Positions 29,407 through 37,650 of a stretch of 64,000 nt of DNA are shown here, in pieces. The stretch's first letter is position 1. Every line of letters begins with the position of its first letter. This stretch comes from Anaerolineae bacterium (GTDB lineage: Bacteria > Chloroflexota > Anaerolineae > Aggregatilineales > Phototrophicaceae): NCBI GenBank assembly GCA_022820665.1, contig JAJEFB010000015.1, positions 1-64,000 on the forward strand, in the 5' to 3' direction. A program made the position numbers and the translations under genes. A model generated the notes under the pieces. It worked only from the letters and a program-made list of their open reading frames with translations. It had not been told where the DNA came from and searched no databases.

Positions 29407-29925
29407 CTAGTCGTTGTCGTTGATCCGGAAAGTGGCGCGGCTATAGTAGGATGGCAGGTAGTAGCCGCCGGGGAACGGATTGCCGCTGTCTTGCGACAGC
29501 GTTACCGCTACTGTCTCATTGGATTCGTCATCATTGTCATGAATCGGCACGATGTAATACCACATCCGTTGGTAGCCGTTGCGAAAATAGTCAGTGATGC
29601 AGTTCCCGCTTGGGGTAAAACGCCCTTCGACGTTGGAGCGGACAAAATAGTCCACATCCAGGGTGGCGCTACCGCTGAAGCAGAGACGGTAATGCGCCTG
29701 CCCGTAGCCGGCGCCCAAAGACATGCGGCCTATCGAAAAGCGGACGTCGCGATTACTGTCCTCAGACACGCTGCCGCCGCGGCTGAAAAGATAGATGTAC
29801 ATGTTGGTGCCCTGGGCTTGGACGGCGGGCAAAGCGGCCGCGCCCAAAACGAAGAGCAGAAGCAGAACAACAAGACGACGCCCCAAGAACCTCCCGCTTC
29901 CAGTACGAAGTAGAACCTGTCGCAT
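29407..29925 (-). CDS. Secreted protein with Calx-beta-like domain
   Basis: This 172-residue protein has a signal peptide (MRQVLLRTGSGRFLGRR, then LVVLLLLFVLGAAALPAVQA, likely cut before QGT). The single mature domain has SGSATLDVDYFV and ends with DESNETVAVTLSQD and ATFRINDND. The last two recall the Calx-beta repeat (TVxVxLS..., ATVxIxDND), a calcium-binding beta fold in surface proteins. The start at 29925 follows AAGGAAA. No family can be named with certainty, and it may be an adhesion or structural module. Confidence 0.6.
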   Translation of the reverse strand: MRQVLLRTGSGRFLGRRLVVLLLLFVLGAAALPAVQAQGTNMYIYLFSRGGSVSEDSNRDVRFSIGRMSLGAGYGQAHYRLCFSGSATLDVDYFVRSNVEGRFTPSGNCITDYFRNGYQRMWYYIVPIHDNDDESNETVAVTLSQDSGNPFPGGYYLPSYYSRATFRINDND

Positions 29926-30244
29926 TGCAATTTCCTTTCTAGTGTAGGTGAATAAGGATATTTGCAGCTGCATTATTAATCTAACAGAGATTTAAATATT
30001 AATTCAATGCCATTTCTATTTATTCACTACGCTAGCCCCGCGCTTTCCTTATGCTTGCCCTACGCGATTCCTTTGTCCGCATGGGTTAGCGCGGCGGAAC
30101 AAATATATTACGATTTGATTAAGATCGGCGCCTGCTAATAAATGGAGCGGCGTCTCGTGAGAAGCCCTACCATTTTGCCGGAATTATGTTCATTCGACGT
30201 ATATTGATTTTGAAGCGATTGCCCCGCCGCCAGTTATGCTTTTA
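29926..30244. other. Intergenic region without a recognisable gene
   Basis: This stretch lies between the secreted-protein gene and mutS2 and is distinctly AT-rich at 29930-30030. I see no coding frame or repeat that I can support. The mutS2 promoter starts at 30245. Confidence 0.5.
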
Positions 30245-30273
30245 TTGACATCCCGCGCCCCCTGCCATACAAT
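30245..30273 (+). promoter_or_regulatory. mutS2 promoter
   Basis: TTGACA (30245-30250) and TACAAT (30268-30273) are separated by exactly 17 bases. The predicted start near 30280 leaves a leader of about 44 bases before the mutS2 start codon. Confidence 0.75.
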
Positions 30274-30323
30274 GGCGCTCGCCCCGTCATGATTGAAGGT
30301 CCTCAATCGCTAATGTCGATAAT

Positions 30324-32759
30324 GTGAATGCGGAAGAAATGATCACCGAGAAAACCATCGCAACCCTGGAACTGCACAAGATCCTGCAAGAGCTCTCGCG
30401 TTATACCAGCTTCGGCGCCGGGGAGGAGTTCGCCATCGAATTGCATCCCTCCACTGAGATTGAAGAGGTGCAATTGTGGCAGCGGGAAACGGCTGAAGCC
30501 CTGGCTCTGCTGGAAGAAAAATCCAATATCACTGTACAGGGCGCCCGCGATGTTCGCGATCCGGTCATTCGCTCTCAGCGTGGCGCCATCATCGAACCGA
30601 GCATCCTGCTCGATATCCGCTATACCCTGCGCCGGGCAACGACGCTTAGGCGCACCCTGGGACGTCTGAAAGCGAGCTTTCCCTTGCTTTCAGACCTGGC
30701 GAACGAACTGGAAGAGTGCGGCGAACTCCAGTTGTCGATCGAGAAGTCCATCGACGACAACGCCGAAATCAAGGATACCGCCAGCGCCAGGCTGGCCATC
30801 ATTCGCCGCGACTTGAAGATCGCCTTCGAGCGCTTGCAAAACAAGCTGAATCGCATCGTCAGCAATCGAGCCAACCACGACAAGCTGCAAGAAGCCCTCG
30901 TTACCATGCGCCACGGTCGCTATGTGATACCTATCAAAGCCGAGCACAAGGGCAAGATCAAAGGCATCGTTCACGACTCATCGTCATCCGGCGCCACGCT
31001 ATTTATCGAGCCGCTGGACACCGTTGAACTCAACAACAAATGGCGCGAACTGCAGATCGACGAAGAAAAAGAGATCCGCCGTATACTCAGTGATCTGACC
31101 GAAGAGGTCGCCGGCGAAAGCGAAGCCATCGTGCGCACGGTGCAGTTGCTGGGCTATCTCGACCTGACCTTTGCCAAGGCGCGCTACGCCCTGGAACATA
31201 ACTGCATCCAGCCCAAGATGGTCGCGCTGAATGCGATGAATGCGATTGAAGAGCGACCGCCGGGAACAAATCACCCCGGATCGACAATACAACTGAAGGG
31301 CGCGCGCCACCCCTTGCTCAAGGAACAGGTGGTGCCGCTTGATCTCAGCTTTGACGACGACGCTTGGGTTATGGTGATTACCGGACCCAACACGGGCGGC
31401 AAGACCGTCGCGCTAAAGACCGTCGGATTGTTGGTTCTGATGGCGCAATGCGGATTGCACATCCCAGCCGACGAAGCGAACTTGTCCGTTTTCCGCGGTG
31501 TATACGCCGATATCGGCGATGAACAGAGCATCGAACAGTCGCTCTCGACCTTCTCCTCGCACATGACCAATATCATCGACATCCTAGGCCGCTGCGACGG
31601 ACGCTCGCTGGTCATCCTGGACGAGGTTGGGGCCGGCACCGACCCCACCGAAGGCTCGGCGCTGGCGCGGGCGCTGCTTAACCGGTTGAAGAGCAAAGGC
31701 GTTACGACCCTTGTGACCACGCACCACCCCGAGCTCAAGGTCTACGGCGTTGAAACTTCAGGCGTGCGAAACGCCAGCGTCGAATTTGACCTGGAGACGC
31801 TGCGTCCCACCTACCGCCTGATCGTCGGCTTGCCCGGGCGCTCCAATGCGCTGGCAATCGCCGAACGCCTCGGACTGAGCAAAGAAATCATTGAAGACGC
31901 GCGGGGCATGGTCGCGACCGAAGAACTGGCCGCCGATGATCTTCTCAACGAGATCCAGCGCACGCGCGCCGGCATTCGCATCCAGCACGAAGAGGTTACC
32001 CGGCTGCGGGAGGAACTCGCCGGGCAGCGCGACGACTTGCAAGTACGCCTGGATAAGATCGAGGACGAACGCCGCGATGTCATTCGCGCCGCCCGCCGTC
32101 ATGCCGAAGAAGATCTGGCGGACTTCAACAAGGAGTTGCGCAAGATGCGCAACGAGCTGCGCGCCGCCGGGATGCCCGCTCAAACCATTATCGCGCTGCA
32201 AGCCGCCGCCGAAAAAATGGGGAAATGGACCCAAGCCCCGCTTGACGGCGTCGAAGAAGCGCAGCGACTCGACGACGCCGACTGGCTGCCCCGAATTGGA
32301 GACACGGTCTTTCTCGACGCGCTCAACGCCGAAGGCGTCATCGCGGAGCTTGACGACAAAGGCGCGCAAGTGCAAGTCGGCTCCTTGCGGGTGCGGGCGA
32401 AATTCACCGACATGCGCAAGCGCAGCCGCAGCGAGATACGGGCGAAAGAACGCGGTCATGTGCGCGAATACCAGCCGATCAACACCGTGCCGCCAGCGGT
32501 CGAGTCGCCGGGCATGGAACTGGATATCCGCGGCAAGCGGGTGGAAGAAGCGCTGGAAATCCTCGACCGTTATGTCGACGCAGCCTACACGTCGGGTCTA
32601 CCTTTTGGCAGGATAATCCACGGCAAAGGCACCGGCCGCCTGCGTCAAGCGGTAAGACAATACCTGCGCGAACACAGCCTGGTCAGCAAAGTGACGCAGG
32701 GGCAAAACAACGAAGGCGGGGCCGGCGTCACCGTCATTCACATGGTGCCAATCGCCTAA
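30324..32759 (+). CDS. mutS2: Endonuclease MutS2
   Basis: MutS2 is a MutS-like ATPase with a C-terminal Smr nuclease domain. It suppresses recombination, and in Bacillus it also acts on collided ribosomes. The 811-residue protein has the N-terminal core (LELHKILQELSRYTSFGAG), Walker A GPNTGGKTVALKTVG, Walker B VILDEVGAGTDPTEG, a long coiled-coil clamp, and the Smr domain with ELDIRGKRVEEAL and IIHGKGTGRLR near the end. GTG at 30324 is the likely start; the ATG at 30339 lacks a separate Shine-Dalgarno site. The following methyltransferase starts 16 bp downstream. Confidence 0.95.
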   Translation: MNAEEMITEKTIATLELHKILQELSRYTSFGAGEEFAIELHPSTEIEEVQLWQRETAEALALLEEKSNITVQGARDVRDPVIRSQRGAIIEPSILLDIRYTLRRATTLRRTLGRLKASFPLLSDLANELEECGELQLSIEKSIDDNAEIKDTASARLAIIRRDLKIAFERLQNKLNRIVSNRANHDKLQEALVTMRHGRYVIPIKAEHKGKIKGIVHDSSSSGATLFIEPLDTVELNNKWRELQIDEEKEIRRILSDLTEEVAGESEAIVRTVQLLGYLDLTFAKARYALEHNCIQPKMVALNAMNAIEERPPGTNHPGSTIQLKGARHPLLKEQVVPLDLSFDDDAWVMVITGPNTGGKTVALKTVGLLVLMAQCGLHIPADEANLSVFRGVYADIGDEQSIEQSLSTFSSHMTNIIDILGRCDGRSLVILDEVGAGTDPTEGSALARALLNRLKSKGVTTLVTTHHPELKVYGVETSGVRNASVEFDLETLRPTYRLIVGLPGRSNALAIAERLGLSKEIIEDARGMVATEELAADDLLNEIQRTRAGIRIQHEEVTRLREELAGQRDDLQVRLDKIEDERRDVIRAARRHAEEDLADFNKELRKMRNELRAAGMPAQTIIALQAAAEKMGKWTQAPLDGVEEAQRLDDADWLPRIGDTVFLDALNAEGVIAELDDKGAQVQVGSLRVRAKFTDMRKRSRSEIRAKERGHVREYQPINTVPPAVESPGMELDIRGKRVEEALEILDRYVDAAYTSGLPFGRIIHGKGTGRLRQAVRQYLREHSLVSKVTQGQNNEGGAGVTVIHMVPIA

Positions 32760-32775
32760 GACGGGAAGCGGACTA

Positions 32776-33360
32776 TTGAACGCGGAGCAGCGGCGGAATT
32801 TCGACGAACGCTATGCGGCCGGCGACATGCCCTGGGACAGCGGAATCACGCCGCCGGAGATCTTTGAGATCCTGTCGGAGTTGCCGCCGGGCAAAGCCCT
32901 CGACCTGGGCTGCGGCACCGGCACGGTCATGCGCGATCTGCTCAAGAGAGGCTGGCGAGCCGACGGCATCGACTTCGCGCAGGGCGCGATTGAGCTCGCC
33001 CGAGACAAGCTGCAGCAGTTCCCAGCCGAAACCTGGCGCCTGTTCCGCCACGATGTCACGAAGCTCAATGAGTTGCCGGACCTGCGAGCACCCTATGATC
33101 TCATCATCGATATCGGCTGCGGTCACTGCATCGACAAGAGCGCCGCGGCCGGGTACGGGCGGAGCGTCGCGGCTATGCTCAAGTCGGGCGGCAGTTTCAT
33201 GCTCTACGCCAGTCACCCGCGCCCCGATTCGACGGTGGGCTGGACGCCGGTCGAAGTGGAGCGTCTCTTCAGGCCTCGCTTGCGCCTGGTCTGGCAGCGA
33301 CAGGGCACAGATGCGGCGATAGGCGTCGCCTCGAGCTGGTATCGGATGCGAAGAATCTAG
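32776..33360 (+). CDS. SAM-dependent methyltransferase (class I)
   Basis: This 194-residue protein with a Rossmann methyltransferase fold has MPWDSGITPPEIFEILSELPP followed by motif I ALDLGCGTGTVMRDL, the acidic motif II at DGIDFAQGAI, and LIIDIGCGHCID. It resembles thiopurine/TehB-type small-molecule methyltransferases. The start is TTG at 32776 after GGAAGCGGA. No better in-frame start precedes the conserved MPWDSG. It is probably cotranscribed with mutS2. The substrate is unknown. Confidence 0.82.
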   Translation: MNAEQRRNFDERYAAGDMPWDSGITPPEIFEILSELPPGKALDLGCGTGTVMRDLLKRGWRADGIDFAQGAIELARDKLQQFPAETWRLFRHDVTKLNELPDLRAPYDLIIDIGCGHCIDKSAAAGYGRSVAAMLKSGGSFMLYASHPRPDSTVGWTPVEVERLFRPRLRLVWQRQGTDAAIGVASSWYRMRRI

Positions 33361-33413
33361 AAATACGAGAAACTTGAGCCAGTTAGCTCTTACAGGTAGA
33401 GATTGTAATCTCA

Positions 33414-34565
33414 ATGAACGCGAGGCTCCTGATCCTGATCGTCTTGTTGGCAGCCCTCACAGGTATCGGTGGTTTTATCTTGGGATCGGCTCTGCCGGTT
33501 GAATACTGGAGTTTGGATTGGCCACAAAAGGACGCCACAGTCCCACAATCCGCGCCATCGCTCATTGCGCCATCCGACGGCAGCGAATTTGTCGATTCCG
33601 AGCTTGAACTGGAATGGCGCTGGGATGCGGGGCTCGCGGAGAGTCAGTTCTTTGCGCTGCGCATTTGGTCAGAAGACCTCCCCTATCGTGAAATTTGGAC
33701 CGAAGAAGCGCATGTGTCCGTTGCTGAAGCGATTGACAGTTTCAGTGTTGATGTGGGCGATTTCTATTGGCAAGTCGTGGTCGTCAATGTTGATGAGATG
33801 GGCAACTTCGCCAGCTTGGGCAGCGAATGGAGTGAGAAATTCCATTTGCGTCGGGTCCGTCGTCCAAGTATTCCTGTCAAAAAGTATTCCCAAATGTCTG
33901 GCATCGCCCAACATATCCACGATCAGAATCTCAACCCGGCGCAAGCAATTGACGAGACACATCGCTTCATCGAAAAGAATAGTATCCCGGACCGGCAGGA
34001 AGACTACGACGCCGATTATGGAGACGCCATTGAATTGATGTTCAACTACGCGCAGGGACGAAGCAGCGAACGACCCTATCTTTTGTGCGATGGCAGGTCG
34101 ACCGCCATGTTAACGATCTTGAGCGAATTAGGCATCGAAAGCAGGTTGGTGTTTCTCTACAGTCCGGTTCCAGGCTACTTGGCGCAACATACAGTGCTCG
34201 AAGTATTTAATCCGGAACGGCAGCGCTGGCAAGTACACGATCTTGCCTGGGATTTCTATTATGTCGACAGCAAATCACGCGAGCGTGTTTCTGCCGAGCG
34301 TATACTCTTTGGACCTCGCGAGAATTTGGCAGGCTGCCCGATTGCGGGTGGCGTATGCAACGCGCAGGTGATACAAGAAAGCCTCGGATACTTCGACGCA
34401 ATGCGCTACGGCTGGACGTATGAACTTTGGGCGAATCCCGATCGCTTTCCGATCTCAAGACGGTTTGAAGGGCAAGATGGACAGAATATCGCGGAGTTCA
34501 TTAGCGATGGCTATCCCCAAAAGGTGACGATTCAGATGGGCAGCTGGGAGCGCCTTAATCGCTAG
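33414..34565 (+). CDS. Membrane-anchored transglutaminase-like protein
   Basis: This 383-residue protein has an N-terminal signal-anchor (MNARLLILIVLLAALTG) and an Ig/fibronectin-like domain (about residues 40-145; LEWRWDAGLAES, DFYWQVVVVN). A papain-fold transglutaminase-like core follows, with a plausible triad: C225 in LLCDGRS, H259 in AQHTVLEVF and D276 in VHDLAWDF. Such domains act as proteases, peptidases or cross-linkers at the envelope. It is followed by the lipoprotein PBP gene, which suggests a wall-related role (inference). Confidence 0.65.
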   Translation: MNARLLILIVLLAALTGIGGFILGSALPVEYWSLDWPQKDATVPQSAPSLIAPSDGSEFVDSELELEWRWDAGLAESQFFALRIWSEDLPYREIWTEEAHVSVAEAIDSFSVDVGDFYWQVVVVNVDEMGNFASLGSEWSEKFHLRRVRRPSIPVKKYSQMSGIAQHIHDQNLNPAQAIDETHRFIEKNSIPDRQEDYDADYGDAIELMFNYAQGRSSERPYLLCDGRSTAMLTILSELGIESRLVFLYSPVPGYLAQHTVLEVFNPERQRWQVHDLAWDFYYVDSKSRERVSAERILFGPRENLAGCPIAGGVCNAQVIQESLGYFDAMRYGWTYELWANPDRFPISRRFEGQDGQNIAEFISDGYPQKVTIQMGSWERLNR

Positions 34566-34638
34566 TCTATCGACCCGTCATAGCGCTAATCACCATTTGG
34601 GTATACCATTGTCCGCAGGTAGATCAATCAACGAGCAG

Positions 34639-34731
34639 AGCCGCTCGGCGCGTAGCCGGCGAAAAGGTTTGCCTTGCTTACGCAAAATATTAAGCCTGCT
34701 TGTCGCATGAGCGCCGCAGTTTACATAAACA
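34639..34731 (+). repeat. Dispersed structured repeat, copy 5
   Basis: The copy reads GCCG-CTCGGCGCGTAGC-CGGCGAA, then a middle TTACGCAAAATATTAAGC, and the 3-prime hairpin GTCGC-ATGA-GCGCC (one mismatch), then GCAGTTTACATAAACA. Its ATG at 34707 is in frame with the PBP gene and gives the first nine or so codons. Confidence 0.8.
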
Positions 34732-36914
34732 GCACCGTGCATCGACTGGCTTTCTGCAGCCTGCTAGTCATAGTTGTCTTGGTCGGATGTCAACCTCAGG
34801 TCGAGGACTCTGCCGCAGCCCTGCCCACTGTCCGGGCGGGCCCCACTGCTGCACCAGATCTCGAATCCGCAGCCAAGATTGCCAATTCCTTCCTGACCGC
34901 CTGGCAAGAACAGAACTTCAATCAAATGCACCGCCTGCTGACGGGGCGCCTGCAAGAGGCCACGCCTCTCGCTGACTTCCGCCTGGCGTACCAGCGGGCT
35001 CAGTCCACGATGACATTTCAGCGGCTTGAATACAAGGCGGAAGCGCTCTTCGCCACTGACGGGCACGTTCTCGTTTTCCAGTATCAGATGACCTTCCACA
35101 CGCGCATCCTTGGTTCCTTCGTCGACCCCAATCGGCGACTGCACCTCGTCGTCGAACCAGGCGTAAATCAATGGCGCGTCGCCTGGTCGCTGGCCGACAT
35201 CTTTGCCGAGATGGGCAATGGCGCGCGTCTGGTGTTTCAACCGCAGATACCTGGCCGCGCCAACATCTACGACCGTAACGGTGAATCGCTCGCCGACCAA
35301 TACGGTCGCATGGTCCGCATACTTGTCAACAATGCCGAAATCCCCGACAGAGGCGCATGTTTCCAAGTGCTGGCGAAAGCCCAGAATAAGCCCGTCAGCG
35401 AGTTTACCGAATTGTTTGACCAGCGATCGGGCGCCGACTGGCTGGTTGACGCCGGCATCCTGGAACCGCAAGTTTACATCCGGCATGGCGACAAAATCGA
35501 AAACTCCTGCAACGCCGAATTCGAGCAAGAAGCCACCCGCCGCTATGTTAACGGAACGCTGATGCCCCATATCCTGGGGCATGTCGGCTATCCGGATACC
35601 GATCAAATCCCGGGGCTCGAAGCGATCGGATACAACGCTGGGACCATCATCGGAAAAGCAGCCATTGAAGCAAGCTGGAATGATACCCTGGCTGGACGCC
35701 CGGGTGGCAAGCTGTCCCTGGTCTCGTCAAGCGGGGTTCGCCTGCGCTTGTTGAGCGAAGTTGGTTCACAAGTGCCGGAAAGCATCTGGCTGACGATCGA
35801 CTCCAAGCTGCAAGAAAATATCATCCGAGTACTCGACGAAGCCTATCGTACCAACGCTTGGGGCAGGATCTCCTATGGAGCGGCGGTCGTCGTCATGGAC
35901 GTCAATAATGGCGAGATTCTGGCCATGGTCAGCTACCCGTCCTTTGATGGAAATGCCATGAATCCATTTCCCGTTGTCGGGCGGGAAACAGCAAACAAAG
36001 TGCTGGAAAAACTGGCGGATGATGAACGAAAGCCTCAAATAAACCGGGCGACGCAGGGTCTCTATCCGACCGGCTCAGTCATGAAAGGACTAAGCGCGAT
36101 CGCCGCGCTGGAGAGCGGCGTCTACGACGAATCGACCCGCTATTATTGCACCGGCAGCTGGACCCACGGCTTCGATACACGTTACGATTGGCTGCCCGGC
36201 GGCCATGGCAGCATGTCTGCGCAGACGGGCATCACAAACAGTTGCAATCCCTTCTTTTATGAGGTTGGTTTCCGTCTCAACGCGGAAGATCCTAATCTGC
36301 TGCCCGCGTTCGCGGCCAAGTTCGGCTTGGGCCAACTCACCGGTATCAATGCGATATCGGAATTGCGCGGCAGCATTCCTTCACCCGACAATGTTTTGCA
36401 AACCGCCGGTTTACCGTGGTCTTACGCTTTTGCAGTCAACTTGTCAATCGGCCAAGGTGAAGTACAGATAACTCCCTTGCAGATGGTTCGCTTGTATGCC
36501 GCCATTGCCAACGGCGGATACCTCTTGCGCCCCTTGTTGGTGCGCGAGAGAGGCATCCTGGACCAGCGCGCGTTGGTCGCCAAGCGCGATGTCATGAACG
36601 ATACGCGCGTTTCGCCTGATAACCTGGCCATCGTGCAAAAAGGCTTATGCGACGTCATCAGCGACTACAGCGGCACGGCAGCGCACCAGTTTCTCTATTC
36701 CCCACTGCTGGATGTGGGCGTCTGCGGTAAAACCGGCACGGCACAGGCTCCCGGCGACGACGAACTGCCGCACAGTTGGTTCATTGCCTATGCCCCGGCC
36801 AAAGATCCGCAGATCGCCATTGTCACTATGGTGGAAAATTCCGGCGAAGGCTCGGCCATCGCCGCGCCGCTCACGCGCAACATTTTGGAATACTACTTCT
36901 TCGGCGCCTTTTGA
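34707..36914 (+). CDS. Lipoprotein class B penicillin-binding protein with MecA-type N-terminal domain
   Basis: This is a peptidoglycan transpeptidase. Residues 9-28 form a lipoprotein signal with lipobox LVGC (Cys28). An NTF2/MecA_N-like domain follows (about 45-165; IANSFLTAWQEQNFNQM), then the PBP dimer domain (GRANIYDRNGESLADQYG) and the transpeptidase domain. The active-site motifs are intact: SVMK (S457-K460), SCN (512-514) and KTG (675-677). A low-affinity, beta-lactam-tolerant PBP has this domain order. The ATG at 34707 lies inside repeat copy 5; a GTG at 34737 would also give a signal sequence. The gene follows the transglutaminase-like gene. Confidence 0.88.
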   Translation: MSAAVYINSTVHRLAFCSLLVIVVLVGCQPQVEDSAAALPTVRAGPTAAPDLESAAKIANSFLTAWQEQNFNQMHRLLTGRLQEATPLADFRLAYQRAQSTMTFQRLEYKAEALFATDGHVLVFQYQMTFHTRILGSFVDPNRRLHLVVEPGVNQWRVAWSLADIFAEMGNGARLVFQPQIPGRANIYDRNGESLADQYGRMVRILVNNAEIPDRGACFQVLAKAQNKPVSEFTELFDQRSGADWLVDAGILEPQVYIRHGDKIENSCNAEFEQEATRRYVNGTLMPHILGHVGYPDTDQIPGLEAIGYNAGTIIGKAAIEASWNDTLAGRPGGKLSLVSSSGVRLRLLSEVGSQVPESIWLTIDSKLQENIIRVLDEAYRTNAWGRISYGAAVVVMDVNNGEILAMVSYPSFDGNAMNPFPVVGRETANKVLEKLADDERKPQINRATQGLYPTGSVMKGLSAIAALESGVYDESTRYYCTGSWTHGFDTRYDWLPGGHGSMSAQTGITNSCNPFFYEVGFRLNAEDPNLLPAFAAKFGLGQLTGINAISELRGSIPSPDNVLQTAGLPWSYAFAVNLSIGQGEVQITPLQMVRLYAAIANGGYLLRPLLVRERGILDQRALVAKRDVMNDTRVSPDNLAIVQKGLCDVISDYSGTAAHQFLYSPLLDVGVCGKTGTAQAPGDDELPHSWFIAYAPAKDPQIAIVTMVENSGEGSAIAAPLTRNILEYYFFGAF

Positions 36915-36926
36915 GCGCTAGGCGCT

Positions 36927-37307
36927 TCATCCCGCGACGACCCAATTCAGCGCGATGATGCCGACTTCCGCCAGCAAGATCAACAGCAGCGCTTTGCGCG
37001 TCCGCGCTTGCGCCAGCCGCTTGAAAAAGTAATCGAAGCCGCCAATGGTTAGACCGACCAGAAGCACGCCTCCGCCGATCAACCATACATTACGCACGGT
37101 TATCAGCGCATAGCGCTGGCGCACCGTACTGTCCATGCCGTGGTAGATGAGGTATGCGGCAGCCGTAAGCAAGAGTTCCTGAATGGCAAAAAAACAGAAA
37201 AACGTCGCAACCGCCGTTAGCAAAAGCAGGAGCAGATTGATCAGCTTGGCAAGGACAGATTGCGCCCGGGCTGTCGACAGGATATATTTACGGTCAGGCT
37301 TTGGCAT
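36927..37307 (-). CDS. Small membrane protein of unknown function
   Basis: This 126-residue protein starts MPKPDRKYILSTARAQS and has three or so hydrophobic segments (LINLLLLLLTAVATFFCFF, LIGGGVLLVGLTIGG, ALLLILLAEVGIIALNWVV). No motif is recognised. It converges with the PBP gene, ending 12 bp past it, and diverges from the cytochrome oxidase operon. An earlier ATG at 37346 would add 13 residues. Confidence 0.55.
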   Translation of the reverse strand: MPKPDRKYILSTARAQSVLAKLINLLLLLLTAVATFFCFFAIQELLLTAAAYLIYHGMDSTVRQRYALITVRNVWLIGGGVLLVGLTIGGFDYFFKRLAQARTRKALLLILLAEVGIIALNWVVAG

Positions 37308-37478
37308 CACAGGCCAATGATACACGAACCCCCTTATCATGCTCAAGCTATAATGGCGTCGAGGCCGTGATACGCGCGTTCGCCCACGCTTCCGCTGCCG
37401 ATGCGACTCAGTTCAGGCGACATACAATCCTCACGACACAGCCGCCAGCGCAAGCGAAACAAACTACGCTGAACATGC

Positions 37479-37507
37479 TTGTAATGCAGCAACCTTTTCG
37501 GTAGAAT
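37479..37507 (+). promoter_or_regulatory. Candidate promoter of the cytochrome oxidase operon
   Basis: TTGTAA (37479-37484), 17 bases and TAGAAT (37502-37507) make a reasonable sigma-70-type promoter. It would give a leader of about 135 bases that carries the 36-bp palindrome at 37594-37629. Confidence 0.5.
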
Positions 37508-37593
37508 TGTGAAAAATTAAACAAGCGAATGCGATCGACTTAGGAAGACCTTTGTGGCGTCTGTCATGGTTCGCTCGCAAAGGTTGGTATCCG

Positions 37594-37629
37594 CGCAGCT
37601 TGGAGCGCGTCGACGCGCTCCAAGCTGCG
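37594..37629. repeat. 36-bp perfect palindrome in the coxB leader
   Basis: CGCAGCTTGGAGCGCGTC is followed directly by its exact reverse complement. The centre is GTCGAC and there is no unpaired loop base. It ends 22 bases before the coxB start codon. In RNA it would form a very stable hairpin; there is no following T tract, so it is not a standard terminator. Possible roles are an operator, a mRNA-stability hairpin or a translation control site. Confidence 0.8.
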
Positions 37630-37650
37630 AAAATCAGGTGGAAACCCGCT

